The notes: generated from the letters alone by a model not told the origin. Shown: positions 12,099 to 24,633, counted from the first letter of the stretch. The stretch: DNA of 64,000 nucleotides from Pseudisothecium myosuroides (GCA_951799445.1 OX637295.1:2232001-2296000), one strand, 5' to 3'. Translations and numbers: made by a program.

Positions 12099-12361
12099 AG
12101 AAGATATTCCATTAAATATCAAGATATCTTTGTTCATTCATATGTTGTAAGCATGAGAGCTGAAGACATTGTCATCATATTAAAGTTCATTATTCTTCAT
12201 CAATCTTCAAAACATTAGAGAATATTTGAAGCTTAAAAAGGCCAAATTCTAAACCACCAATGCAATGCTAGTCTAGATTTGGCGGCCGTCTAGAGGCCCC
12301 TAATTTTTTCTAATGGTTTTGGGATGTTTGAAGTAAGATGGAAGCTGGGGGGGAACCAGCA

Positions 12362-12612
12362 TGTGAGTATAGAATCTATGAGCCCATGAACCTGGGAATC
12401 TATATTATACACACTTTTTATGGTTATAGGTGTCTATGTTATAGATGTCTATGTTATAGATGCCTATGTTATAGATACCTATGTTATAGATTCTTTCCAT
12501 ATTATAGGTACATGTGTTATAAGCACCTTCAAATGCTTGTAGGTATATACCTACAACTAAGTTCAAGATTCATAAGGCTCACGTCTCTGCGCTCACGTAC
12601 TAGCATCGCTGC
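12362..12612 (+). repeat. 240 bp duplicated segment, copy 2
   Basis: A direct repeat of 11,863-12,098 about 500 bp downstream. This copy has expanded internally into the 15 bp minisatellite at 12,431-12,490. Confidence 0.7.
12431..12490 (+). repeat. 15 bp minisatellite, four units
   Basis: Four successive 15 bp units of the form TGTCTATGTTATAGA occur with single-base changes. Read in one frame they give a repeated YRCLC-type peptide inside a 105-codon open frame at 12,338-12,655. The frame starts far from any promoter feature and is judged non-coding. Confidence 0.85.
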
Positions 12613-13046
12613 TAAGAAAATGCAATCAACTAAGAGAATGTGGGAATTTAGTTAAGTTTCACCTCTTGATTATAAGAAGTTGTGCTCTTTCATGTCTTAA
12701 TATATATCCTACATGGATCGTTGTATCTCCTACCTCCCTACTTCTATAAAGCACTTATCATTAGATGTTTTTTGGGGGCATTAGAAGGTCGTTTCAGCCC
12801 TGTTCCCTTGCTGTCATGAACAGTGCTGGAGCCAGAATATTTAAAAAAAAATTTAAAATTTAAATTTTAAATTTTTTTAAAAATAAATAAATATACATAT
12901 ATATATTAAAAAAATATTTTTTTTCAAAAAAATAATTAAAAAATAATTAAATATCATTATTTGACGTGGCAGTCGCTAAACCACGTCAGCCTGCTGCTGC
13001 AGTAGAGTTCCCATAGTCCAAGAGCTCCGGCGAACTTGTGGCCTTG

Positions 13047-13986
13047 TTAACCCCTAAAGGACCAAGGCCTTTTTCCTGCCAAAAAACACTCAAAACTGCC
13101 ATATCTATAGCAAAGAGTAAACAAAATTGAAAATTGTTTTTTTCTCGCATCTAACCATAGGATCTTACACCTAACTAGTATGAGAGTGTGTGGAAAAAAT
13201 TTCAGAAATTTTGACCGCACAGATTGCAAGATATTTGCGTTTAAAGTGGAAAAAACAAGTTTTTCAGCACATTGCGGGACTAGATTTTTTGACTTTGAAC
13301 ATTTTTAACTTAAAACTTTTGCACTGAAGAGTTTTGAGCTTTTAATATTTATAGTGGAGAATTGAGTTGAGAGTCTAGGAAAAAAAAGAAATTCAAAAAA
13401 ACTTAATTATCATTCTTAAAAAAATTGTTAAGTAGAAGTAGGTATGAGACAGAAGGAAAATCTAAAACATTAATATATTTTAGATGGAATTAAAATACAC
13501 TAATCCCAATGGTGAGATTGTTCTAACAAGTAAATCAGACCATGCAAAAAAAAAAAAATTGAAAAATTTGAAAAATTGCATTAAAAAATGAATCCTACAA
13601 GTTATTTTTTTCAAGAAGATGCTTTAACTGCCCAAAAAACAAGAATGTCCATAACTTTCTCATAACATATCCAAATGAAATGAATCAAAGCTTTCCAAAT
13701 AGACAAAAATATAATCTATTAAAAAAAATGTTAAAAAAAAAAATTCAAATTTTTGTCCATTTTTTTTTGGCTGCCCGGGCTGCCCGCCGTCCCCTCAATT
13801 GAGCTTATTTGGTCATAACTTTTTTTTCCGGGCACCAATTGTGAAAAAAATTATATTCCCACGAAGCTAATCAGATTTTCTACCTCCAGAAATTTTTTCA
13901 CAAAATCAGGAGAAAATTTCAGCCTGTAGGTACCTGCCCGAAAACGCATTTGTCCCCCGAAGGGACAATGGTCCTTTAGGGGTTAA
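13047..13986 (+). mobile_element. TTAA-flanked element, subfamily B, copy 1
   Basis: This 940 bp copy is one of the cleanest. It runs from TTAACCCCTAAAGGACCA on the left to TGGTCCTTTAGGGGTTAA on the right, an 18 bp perfect inverted repeat including TTAA. The right subterminus carries the short palindrome GTCCCCCGAAGGGAC. Flanks outside TTAA do not match each other, so TTAA itself is the probable target duplication. Confidence 0.82.
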
Positions 13987-14158
13987 GTAGGTGAATCTCA
14001 TCTAATGCTTCTCTCTACAAATCAATTGAATAATAAATGGCTTGTAAAGATATGTAGAGTATAGATGGACAAAATGGCCACATATGAGGTGCCAAAATTT
14101 TGAAAATATTGAATTTTTTTAAAATTTGATAAAATCCTTCCAAATCATTTTTTCCAAC

Positions 14159-15091
14159 TTAACCCTAAAGGACCGGCACGCGTTTTTTGGCTGTATAGAA
14201 ATTTTAGGCAGGTACATGTGACTAAAAATTTCCAAATTTTAAGCTGAAATTTTAATAGAAGGTGGGGGCAAGGAATATCTTTCATATGCACTAAATTTCA
14301 TGACATTTGGAAATAGGAGTCAAAAGTTATGGCCAAATATGTTACTTTTTTTCGTAACTAGGCAGTCCGTGTAGATTATAAAAAAACACTTTTCTCAAAA
14401 ATAAAAATTTGAAATTGATTTTCTAGAGTTATATTTACGTGGAAAGCTTTGAATCATTCCATTTCGACCAGTGAGTCAAAAGTTATGAGGTTTTTTAGTT
14501 TGCGGGCAGTTATGGATTCTCTACTCTGAAATAAACTTTGAAGTTGTTTATTCAACTCAATTTTTAATATTTTTTGAAAAAAATAATCATAGGATGAAGA
14601 TTTTTTATTACAACATTACAACCATTAAGATTGACATTTTTCAATTCCATAATTAAATTCTTAACAATTTAGTATTTTGGATCATTCTCTACTTCTTTCT
14701 ACTTACTATTTTTTTTTTGTATATGTTGTATAATTCCAAATGATTTGAATATTTTTAAGCACATAGCCAACTTGTTTACAAAAATGAAATAAAAAAAGAA
14801 CCACCATTTTGGACATTTTTTCATACAAATGTGACCTTGTGAAAAGCAGCTACCCTGTTTTTTCGTTGGGACAAAAAAAGGATTTTTGCCAATTCAAATG
14901 CTAATATCTTCCAATCCGCATAGTGGAAAATTCTGAAAATTTTTCCACATCCTCTAAAACTAGTTTACTGTAAGATCGTACGGTTACATGTGTCAAATAA
15001 GTTTTTTTTTCAAAAATTTGGTACTTCTACTAAAAATGGCAGTTTTTGAATGTTTAAGGTGAAAACATAGTCATGGAACTTTAGGGGTTAA
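14159..15091 (-). mobile_element. TTAA-flanked element, subfamily A, copy 3 (inverted)
   Basis: This 933 bp copy has the reverse orientation of the copy at 5,326. The left terminus lost one C (TTAA-CCCTAAAGGACC) and the right terminus is CTTTAGGGG-TTAA. It lies only 172 bp from the subfamily B element at 13,047. Confidence 0.78.
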
Positions 15092-16437
15092 ATTAATTAG
15101 TTGGCATGAAATGCCAGTAGCCGAATATGTGTACAATAGTTCAAAGGCTATCTGTAACTTTGACTTAAATTTTTTTTTTTCCATTCAAAATATGATTGTT
15201 GAAAAAAACTTAAATAAATAAATAAATAAACTTAAAATATCAATAGAAGTAGAACTTATTGAATTTTTTTGAATTAAAAATATATATATAATGAAATTAC
15301 ACATATTCAATCTATAATCAAATTTTTAGAATGAATTTCAAAAGTGTGGTTTCAAATTTTATTGAAACTATTGGTAAATGTAGTAGTACTAAGATCCCTC
15401 TCTCTATATGTATATGGTTTATAGATTATAGTTTATAACTTTTTCTCAAGATTTGTCATTAAATCATTATTCTAAATTTAATTTTATAATATATTTTTAT
15501 AATTTTAAAAATCTTAAATAACCTTTGGACCAGGGTTTTTTTTGGCAGTTAAATGCCCAATTTCCTCAAAAAAAAGGTCAACTTTAAGCCTATAGGAAAG
15601 AAAGAAGGTAAATGTGTTAAAAATTGTCAAACTATAATCATGGCCTTGCATTCCGTTGCCACAATGTTTCTAAAATCTCATTTCATTTGTCGTGCAAAGC
15701 CTATACATACAAAAATTCCATACTCAAAATTGGCCTCATTCAAATTCAAGCCTCCAATATGAAGGAGCTAGGAAACTCAGAACCTTGTTGAAAGAGAGGC
15801 CACATAACCATTGGTGCAAAAACCAAAAAAACCCACTGCTTTGGACCTTAAGGAATGATTGTTGCCAAAACAACAAAAGACCAAAACAACATAATGTACA
15901 ATGATTTGTAATCCAAAACTATTGTCTTTGTAATTTGTCTATCTCTAAATAATTTGGGGAGATCACTCCTTGTAATTTAAGGTATAAACCTAAGTTAAAA
16001 AGGTATTTGATGTGGGACTATTTACCTCAATTATTGTATTTTAATTAACCATATTATTACATCAAAAGTTATAAAAGGCGTATTTCCAATACCCTATGAT
16101 TTTTGGAAAATTCATTCATATATATTTTTTAAGTGGGGCTATTTTACATATAAAATTCACATGTCCAATTTTTCCCCGCCTTTGACCTTCTTCACAAGTT
16201 TTTTCTTCCCTCTATTATATACATGGATTGGATATGCATTATAAAACCAACAACAATCAATTCAATTCAAGTGCCATTGCCCAAGTGGTGGATTCTTGAC
16301 TATGTACATTTTATCATTCATATTATTTATCCACATCTATAATCATTGCCCTGTGAAAAATTTGCACACTCAACCCCTATCTGTCAAGGCTAACTTATTA
16401 ATAAAAATTTCTATTACATGATGTTTTTACATAGCCT

Positions 16438-16478
<41 letters not shown>

Positions 16479-17199
16479 AGAGCATTTATGGACACTATGG
16501 TAGCTCTACATATTATATAAAATTTTCCCCCTTTGAACCCTATCTTTTAAATGAACCCTATCTTTTAACTTATATAGATTTCTAAAAAATTATAGATTGA
16601 AGTGTAATTTCTGGCAATTTTGAATTTTTTTGATGATACACAGAATGATAAATTAATTTTCTTAAGATAGTTGAATGAATTATGTGGAGCATGAACTCTA
16701 GTCTTTGTACACAAAATTTAAACCTAGAAACACATCATATGGCTTTAATTTATGCATTGAATGCATTGTCCTTTCCAACAAATATTTCAAATGCAAGGGC
16801 ATTAAGATGTAACAATGGTTCATATTGCAACCTATATTCTTTCTACAATGGCTAATGCAATTCCATTCTCCCAATTCCCAAAAAATATTCCAATATCATG
16901 AGAATTAACATCATTTGCATGTTTGTCAAATTGTGAATATTTTAAATTCTATAAATGTCAAGTTCCTTCAAATTTTGTGTACAACAATCTAAAATGATGC
17001 ATACCAACATGCCAAGGCACAGAAAGTATTTTTGGAGTTCAATTTTTTTTCACAAAATATATCATAATTCCAAATTGTAGCACTCAAAACCAAGTTTCAA
17101 ACATGGCTACCTTTGAAATTAATTTTCTTTCACATTACAACGAATTTTTTCTTGAAACTTCCATAGTAATGTGTTATATGTTGCACACTACAACTTTCG
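15092..17199. other. AT-rich intergenic sequence with microsatellites
   Basis: No gene was recognised. A short (TAAA)n run lies near 15,208-15,230, an (AT)n run near 15,279-15,290, and a longer (AT)n(GT)n tract at 16,439-16,478. Open frames at 15,553-15,904 have no recognisable domain. Confidence 0.5.
16439..16478 (+). repeat. (AT)n(GT)n microsatellite
   Basis: A compound dinucleotide tract with about eight AT units followed by twelve GT units. Such tracts are usually length-polymorphic. Confidence 0.92.
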
Positions 17200-18052
17200 T
17201 ATATTGACTTTTGGACTTTGCCCATTGATACTAATGGTATGGTTGTCTGATACAAAAGTACCAAATCCATACTCAATTTTGACAGTCAATGTATAACCAT
17301 AGGATCTTATACAAGACTACAATAAGAATGTGTGGAAGAAATTCCAAAAACTTTGACTACAAAGATTGTAGCATATTTGCGTTTAAAAATGATGGAATTC
17401 TTTTTTTTGCACCTTACCTAACTAGATTATGAGACTACAAATTTTGAATTTCTATTTTTTATTTTGAAGAATTGAATCGAGAGTTTCTGTTTTTTTTCAA
17501 AAATAACAACTTGGTTTTCATTCTTAAAAAATTGTTTAATAGAAGAAAATATAAGATAGAATGAAAAACTAAAATGTTAATACCTCTAAGATGGAATTGA
17601 AACACACTAATCACAATGATAAGATTGGTCTAGCAAGTGAATTGGACCTTGTGGAATTTTATTTTTTTTAAATTGTAAAAAACTGTGTTCAAAAACAAAT
17701 TTCAAATGTTATTTTCTCATGAAGATGCAATGATTGTCTTCAAAACAAAAAGCTCTATAACTTTCACATCACTAATCCAAATAGAATGAATCAAATTCTT
17801 TTGAGTAGACAAAAATATAATCTATGAGAAACAAATTTTAAACAAATTTATAAAAAAGTTTTTGTAAGGGGGGTCTTTTTGCCCAACTAATTGCTTTTGG
17901 GGCTTAAGGTGGCATAACTTTTGCTCCCGGCATTACTGAAATAAAAAATATATATTTGCAAAAAGCTATTGTGTTTTCCTATTTCCAAAAATCCATGTCA
18001 AAAATTGCCAAGAGAACCTACCCAAGAGAACTCTTAAAAATTTAGAGGTTAA
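17200..18052 (+). mobile_element. Decayed TTAA-flanked element, subfamily B-like
   Basis: The interior block TAACCATAGGATCTTATAC at 17,295 and the following AGATTGTA...TTTGCGTTTAAA block align with the element at 13,047. The right end survives as TTTAGAGG-TTAA (18,049-18,052). The left terminus is not recognisable and the start is an estimate from the alignment offset. Confidence 0.5.
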
Positions 18053-20000
18053 AGGCCCACCAATTATTACTTTAAATCCTCTTGTGTCACTCTTAACCTT
18101 TGTAACATAATGAAATTGTAAATTGATGAGAGAATAAAATAAAATACAAAAACAAAAATTGAAGAAAATATATCCTTTGAAGGAAATCGTATTTTTATAC
18201 TACCCCTCCCAAAATACTCACCTAATAATTTCATGTTGTCATTTTTTGGAAACTTTAGGTTTTAGATTACTTCAGTTTTTTTGGGACGATATCACTTTTC
18301 AAGATGAGCTATTGCTTATTCATCCATATTTTACATATGTCATCTTATGACTATGGATATATACAGCCTCACTAATCTTGCAAAATTTCCTTTCATCAAA
18401 GCAATGAAATACCATGAAATATTGTGTTAGTCACTTTTGATGGTGAAGTAAATTAAGACTAAATGTGCCAAAGATGGTATACACATTACTTGGATTAAAC
18501 CTTATTCTCATGGATAATAGGATTGTTGTCTTTCACTTCTACTTTTGCCCCCTAGTATTTTGAATTTCTACATTCTTTCACTATTGAGGTGAAATTTCAA
18601 TGCATGCCCTAAATAATATACAAAATAAATGAAATAAAAAAACTCTCACCTCAAATTGCTCACTTTGAAAAATGGATACTTCCAGGAGCCCTTTTAAAGG
18701 TGTAATATAATCCTTGGAGTAAAATGTGGGACACTAAATGAACCGATGCCTTCAATTTATGCCAATCCAAAAGTTTATTTTTTCTCTCTCTATGTTTTAG
18801 ATTGCCCAATGTCCAAATTAATAGAAAATTTTCCTATTAGTTATTTTTGAAGTGTATGGAAACTTAGATTGCGCTTATAGTTGTGCAATGAGTTCAATGC
18901 GGGGTCGAACCAACGGTGAATGAAAAAAAATAAAAAATAAAAAATTGTGCTTCATTTAATCCATATTCAACATTGATCACTCTTGGCTAATTTAGGACTT
19001 CTAATTGTAAATATGAGCTCAAAATTTACAAATTTTATCATGCATGGCAAATAAAAAGTTTTTGTGTTTTTCCCCAGTAGGAATAAAACACAAGGATAGA
19101 ATAGTTACTGCATAATTTGGGTTGTTGCACAACTGAGGTAGGAATACCCAAACGTAAATAGGATTTGTTTATCGACACCTAGAATAAGACCTAAAGTAAT
19201 GCGCAAGTGGACTCAATGCTGACAAGTGAGTTTATATGAATGTGTCACAATGATGGATTTTTTTTGTGTTGGTCAATAAAACGAGCATGATACAAGCTTA
19301 CGGTCTATTACTTTTGGGTACTTCTGTGTCCACTTTTGTATTAGTCTACGGTCCACAAAAGGTGCATCTACACATTTGTTTCCACAAATTCGTATTATAT
19401 TTATACAAGCTCGGAAAAATACGAAACAAATTTTGTTGGTTTTCTAAACCATTTCCTAACAAGCGCACATCATTTTATTGTGTAGTTACTCTCAAGATCT
19501 GCAAATCTTGAATAAATGTCACATTTAGGTGCTTCTACGTTATAAACAAGACCGTAAACTTAATACGTGAACCACCACTGCATGTCTCTGATTTTTTTTT
19601 CTTGCTGCATGTCTAATGATGACCACCCTCGAGAACATATTTATTCAATTAAAAAAACAAAACTAAATTATCCTCCCGGGTGACACGTGCAGCCTTCAGA
19701 ATGGTTTAGAAAAAATAGGGAAGGCTTTTCAGATAGAGACTACCGGTAGCTAGAGACATGAGAGCGCTTTCATTTCCGAATTCCAAGGCCCCCCATTGGT
19801 CGGAAATCATCTCGATCGCTCCCTACTACCCTACGAATCTGGGCGGATAGGAGCAATCCAACCGTCCAAGTCCTGTTCACATGCACAAAATATCCCCCCA
19901 AAATTCCTAATCCACACTAAACGACAACCTACACTAAATAAAATATACTCAAAAATCTAACCAGCCAATCCCAGCCTATCCTACGGCCACCAGGCCAACT
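18053..20000. other. Intergenic sequence
   Basis: AT-rich up to about 19,650, then more balanced. It contains the second copy of the dispersed repeat at 18,990-19,078. A 63-codon frame at 18,159-18,350 and an 81-codon frame at 19,266-19,511 have no recognisable domain. Confidence 0.45.
18990..19078 (+). repeat. Dispersed repeat, copy 2
   Basis: Direct-orientation partner of 121-211, sharing the TTTTTCCCCAG end. Confidence 0.6.
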
Positions 20001-20020
20001 TCCGAGCTCCGACTCCGGCG

Positions 20021-20050
20021 CCCTATAATAAGTTGACCTTGCCAGTATAA
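20021..20050 (+). promoter_or_regulatory. Promoter-like region with TATA boxes and a W-box
   Basis: CCTATAATA at about 20,021 and CAGTATAAAGG at about 20,043 are TATA-like, with a W-box core TTGACC between them (about 20,034) and a CCAAT string some 50 bp upstream. The sequence changes here from AT-rich to GC-balanced and downstream bases look like a transcribed leader. A transcript starting near 20,075 would run into the stem-loop at 21,345. No expression evidence is available. Confidence 0.4.
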
Positions 20051-20074
20051 AGGAACACGACTTCGCCATAGCCA

Positions 20075-21344
20075 GTGAGTCATCCAGTTCTCATGTGCAG
20101 GACCGCACTGCCTATTTAGTTCGTCTTCCTCGGAGCTTTTGTCTCATAACTTATCGTGTGGTGGCCACCGTCTTCCGGGGAGAAGCTAAGCGAAGCTACG
20201 GGACGCTACTTGCGCAGTGCGGTGCAAGTTCCGGCACAATAGGCTTAGCTTTCCTTGCTCAAGGCTTAGTTGCTGTTGCTGCTGCTGCTGCTTCGGAGTT
20301 CAGTTTCAGTTCCAATTCCGCTTCTGCTTGTGCTCGCCGCCGGCGGTTGTAACCGCCTGTAGTCCTTTTTTCAGTTCGCGTTTGCCATTCCAGTCACACG
20401 CTCATCACGGTTCTTGCGCTTCTTTTTTTGTTTGTTCTTGATTTGCGAGGATTTGATTCTTTTTGGTTTCGGATATTGATTGTCATCATGTTTTGTACTG
20501 TTGTTTTGGTTGTTCATGTGATAACTGTGCCGCACTGTAGTGGTTGAAACGGTGTTACTGTAGTGAATGCGGTGGTTATTGTTCCGTGATGCGTTCTTTG
20601 CGCGGTAATACACTGGTACCGGTCGTACTGGTGGCAGGTTGAGTGTACGGGCCGGCCGGGCAGGGGCTCACAACGATAGATAGAAGGAGCTTTTCGTGGT
20701 AGTGCGGTGCCGTTTTGTTGGATCGTGCGCTGTTATGGAGAAGGGTGGAGTATTCTTTATTCGAGTTTTCGGTCGGCGTTTTTTGCTATTCTGATTGTGC
20801 GTTCTTTTTAACTTCTTTGTTTTCTTGAGCTGCAACGTCATGAGTGTTGATTGAAGAGCGGAGGAAATGCATTCCTGAGCTAGAACGGGAGAACGTTCTC
20901 GAAGGTGCTTGTCATGAGTGTTGTAAAGTAAGGTTTGTGTTAACCCGTAGAGCTAAGTGTGGTGTGGTATCTGCTAATCCTTTTGGTAGATGCTTGGGAT
21001 TTCTAATAGTGAATTGCGATTTATGGAATTTAGTCTTAAATTGTTCTCGAGTTTTGTGATACGTGGGAGTTTTGGTTCTTTGACTGGCTCGCGAGCTGAG
21101 TTAGCTGTAGCTCATCATCGTGTGTAGTTTATTTGAGTTTCTTAAGAGCATTCAGTGTGAAGCGTATTCAAGTCGTTCTTGATTATTGTGACGCTTCTGT
21201 GACTGGAATTATTTATCGATGAGGTTTGTGAGGAGTCAGTAAGTCTTGACTTCGTTTTCTCTTTGCATCTCTTTGTCTCTTTGTGACAGCTTGCTCTGGA
21301 TCATTGCTCTTGCTTCTCGGCCAATAAGGTGCAGTAACACATGA
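20075..21344 (+). other. Possible non-coding transcript upstream of the stem-loop
   Basis: This is GC-balanced, non-repetitive sequence with no convincing ORF. The longest plus-strand frame, at 20,095, opens with GTG rather than ATG; the ATG at 20,093 gives only eight codons. A short (GCT)n run sits near 20,268-20,295. Together with the promoter-like motifs this is consistent with the 5' part of a pri-miRNA or other long non-coding RNA. Confidence 0.3.
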
Positions 21345-21468
21345 CATGTTTTGTTGTAGACATCCTTAGAGTCGTAGGCCTCTGTGTATAATTCATGGTA
21401 ACGTTCAGTTACCTCGAATCTTCCATCACAGGAGCCTACGACTCTAATGATAGCTACTGCAAAATAAA
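21345..21468 (+). ncRNA. MIRNA-like stem-loop (unrecognised family)
   Basis: The 21 nt at 21,366-21,386 pair with 21,427-21,447 with only two adjacent mismatches. Pairing continues outward (21,345-21,365 with 21,448-21,468, about 13 of 21 positions) and inward (ATTCATGGTAAC with GTTACCTCGAAT, 10 of 12) to a loop of about five bases. A single ~55 bp stem with small symmetric bulges and a 21 nt near-perfect core is what plant miRNA precursors look like. The core does not match any conserved plant miRNA I know. It is not one of the window's repeats. Strand is chosen from the upstream promoter-like motifs. An siRNA-producing foldback or relic MITE is the alternative. Confidence 0.45.
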
Positions 21469-24400
21469 TGCGCTCGTGGAACAAGCAAGCCGACCAAAGT
21501 TAGCAAATCGACGGAGAAACACTGATTAGAAGATTTCTTCAAGACGATGGAAGCACTGCCAGCATACGATCACATGGCCTTTGTCAAATTCAGTTTTATC
21601 TGACATCCTCCAGCGAGTACTGCTCAAGATCTCATATCCATTCCCAAGTACTGTATACCAGATACTAGTCATTGGTTCTCGAGTAGTTCGGGCTCGTAGT
21701 ACGTTCTGTTGAATTTTCCAGGTCTCAGACAACGGCATGAATGTAAGCTTATAGAACGACATTTAGCTTCGCGAAATTTGATTTACGTCATTCAAACCTG
21801 CATTCATGATTAACGAGGACTGGTGATATATCTGCTTTTCAAAAGACGTGTTCACCAATCTAACTTTGCTCTCACGTACATCTGTAGGTCTCGTAAGATG
21901 CATAATCCTCCCTACATTGGACTTGGAGCTTCTTTAACGGGGACTGTAACCATGGGCATAACTCAGCATATCTTTCTCTCAATCAAAGTGGGAGATTTGA
22001 TGTAATCTGTTGCGTCAGGCAAGGTGATCCTGAATCAAAAGATTATCTTCGTACAAACCCTCTGATCCCAGCGAAAATTATGCCGTAATATACGGGAGTA
22101 TTATGACTGCCGAACAGTACTGTACCGGACCAGACATCCAAATCGTCACGGGAGCCATCTTACGAGGAAATTATGAACGGTTTAGCGTTCCTTAAATCCC
22201 GTCACAAATAAGCTTGGAGTCTCCGAACGTGATGTCGAGCCAGTCTTCAGTGCTGCTCAGTGTTTCGCTTACATGCAGGGATGAACAAAAATACAGTATT
22301 TTTTTCTCGATCGACAGTCCTTCCTCAAACAAAGTAGGTGAAAGCACCCACAAGAATGCTTGGAAGAACCACGCTTCTTCAAATCTCGGGTAGTATTAAG
22401 TGCGGAATTAATGACTGGTACCACATCCAGCTTTTTTGTGTCCCTCGGAAAACACGTGGTTGGCAGGACTTGTTCTTCTGCAACCTAGAAATTGACGTAA
22501 GAGCCAGTGGGTGAAAAGTGTGCAATAGCGGTGTGCTTGGATTTGGGCAAAAAGTGTGAAATTAATGGTTGGATCCACCTTCCGATTCTTGCTGCCTCCC
22601 TCAATGAGCAAAAAAATTGAGGTTACTGATGAGAGTAAGTAATCTTTTTCTGCAACTAGCAAGTCAATGAATAGTACTCGTACTGCGGAGTACTTTTTGA
22701 GTTCCTCCGTCACAAGAAGAGCAAGCCAATTAGTTGAAAACGAGTGCGGTGAGGTACATGAGGCAGGTAAAACGAAACACCGAATCCCATTCTTACTAAA
22801 TCCAACACCAAATATCTCATGTTGATGCAGTTCTCTTGCACTTGAGGAGATGCTCTAATAATCAACATCTTATGATATTTTGATTGGGCTGGAGTGGAGC
22901 CAAACAAGTGGCCCCCATTCCCCATCTAATTCGAACCGACCTCTCATCAATGAAATTTTGGAGGTGATGATGGAATTTGGTTGCAGCCTTGCACTCCAGC
23001 CTTGCACTCTCCCTTTTTGCAATGGAATCTTCATTTTCATTTGCTCCCCAAAAGAATAACAAAATGTGATTGCAGTGCTGCAGCGGAATTTCGGGCGCCG
23101 AGAGCTCTGCGAATCAGGAACCATTTTTTTTATCATTTTGGAGAACAAGCCAACCAGCTACATAACATTTGGCAATTGGTCTTCAATTAAATCAATGTCA
23201 CCTGACTATTTTGACCGAAAAGAAATGGGACAATTTCCTTTCCTTTCCAAACAATTATAGCCTTCGTCTGCTTTCGGCTGTTTCGCCAGGCAAATGGGGG
23301 AATCCAAATTCGTGGATACGCAAAACGCACTGGATGGAAGCTGAGCGAATCCAAATTTCTTTGGAATCCAAGCCAGGCCGGAGGAGTGGGAGGAGCACAT
23401 GCATTCGACATTCCCAGCGTCAGGTGCCCAGTGCACGTGCGACAGCAGATCGCACTTTCGAAATCCTGTCCCCCCGTGATCCTGTCGTGTCGTTCACACA
23501 ATTGAATTTGAATTTTATAAAAATTAAAATGGAATCAAAAACGAATAACATTCTTCCGAACTAAAAAAAGACTGGGACCGCAAATAACTGAAAGACCAAG
23601 TGGCGTGGAGCACAAGGGCACGACACATGGCTCTCATACTTTCTCATGTCCCGAATTCCTGACGGCTGCTCTAATTGGTGGGGGATTTCATTATTTTAAA
23701 ATTTTTCAAGTCGAACTAAGTAATTTTCTTCGCACTATTTTATAGAAAAGGGTCAGTCGAAAGACTACTGTAGGAGGACTAGAGTGGCCTTGAGGCTTAG
23801 CTAAGGTAGTATGCTCTAAAAGCGAGCGGCCTCTTCAAATCAACCCTATATTTAAGTGATCCTCAAATGGACCTCTCAAGCCATTGAGAGAATCCAGAGA
23901 AAAGCATTATTTATTGCAAGAGCCAATCATTGGCTTTCATTTACTCAAATCACTTTAGAAGTTGCAAGTGGTCGGATTTTGGAAGACCTAGGGTCACAAA
24001 TAGATTCCTACATGAGTTTTAAAAAAAAATTCATAAGTGATTCAAAAATAATTCAAAAAATATGAAACCACTTGTGTAATGTTCCGCATCCATTTTTCTT
24101 TCTCTGAAAATCTTTCTCATCCAAAAATATTTCTATTCACGGAAACCTGTGAAAAAGGCAGACCAGACCTTAAATGGTCGCTTTTAGGCCATACTACAAG
24201 GCAGAGCCAGGAGTGTTCATGTTCCAAGGCAACTTGGGGTAGTGGTGTACCCTCTGGATATTTTTTAATTTTGTTCAGGTGGGTATTCAGTCATTCAGGG
24301 ATTGCAATTTGCAAGGACGAAGCTTATTATTGGATATGGATTTGGGTGTCCAGTACACTGTACGTTGGAAAAATCTTTGACTCTGGTTTTGAGAGAATCT

Positions 24401-24520
24401 TCAACAGTTGCACTTGGTTCACACCTTTGGGCAGTTTGGGGTTGTGAATCCCGGCAATATGCACTTTTATTCCCTCTGTCCTGGGACAAGGACTAAGGTA
24501 GAAGGCTCGAGAACAGTTCG
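21469..24520. other. GC-balanced intergenic sequence without a recognised gene
   Basis: No domain-bearing frame is seen. A diverged ~150 bp tandem duplication lies at about 22,400-22,690 (GGAATTAATGACTGG near 22,404 against GAAATTAATGGTTGG near 22,560). Several 60-130 codon frames between 22,408 and 23,564 on both strands overlap one another and have no recognisable domain. The first part may be the 3' portion of the stem-loop transcript. Confidence 0.4.
24025..24075 (+). repeat. Direct repeat, copy 1
   Basis: About 50 bp (core TCAAAAAATATGAAACC) are repeated with few changes at 24,652-24,705. The two copies bracket the hairpin at 24,521. Confidence 0.6.
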
Positions 24521-24633
24521 GGCATTTAGAACCGCCCACCTCATAAATGTACACAGTTTGTACATGTTGTTTTTTCATAGCCTTCAGTGATGTACCAACA
24601 GTGTACATTTCAGGGGTGGGCGGTTTTAGAGCC
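24521..24633. ncRNA. 113 nt hairpin, possible small-RNA precursor or MITE
   Basis: Arms 24,521-24,565 and 24,590-24,633 are inverted copies with about 80 percent pairing, including ACCGCCCACC against GGGTGGGCGG and ATGTACAC against GTGTACAT. The loop is about 24 bases. No target-site duplication is visible, and no small RNA family is recognised. Confidence 0.35.

Noticed and set aside
12338..12655. 105-codon frame with YRCLC repeats
   Set aside because: The peptide repeats come directly from a 15 bp minisatellite in a non-genic duplication; there is no promoter context.
18896..18920. GGTTCGACCCC on the minus strand, a tRNA B-box-like string
   Set aside because: No A box or cloverleaf upstream on that strand; the neighbouring sequence is A/T runs.
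20095..20352. 85-codon frame just after the promoter-like motifs
   Set aside because: It opens with GTG and contains no ATG; the nearby ATG gives eight codons only.
21236..21484. 82-codon minus-strand frame over the stem-loop
   Set aside because: No domain is seen, and the inverted repeat explains the sequence better than coding does.
23169..23564. 131-codon frame and overlapping minus frames
   Set aside because: No recognisable domain, overlapping frames on both strands, no splice or promoter context.
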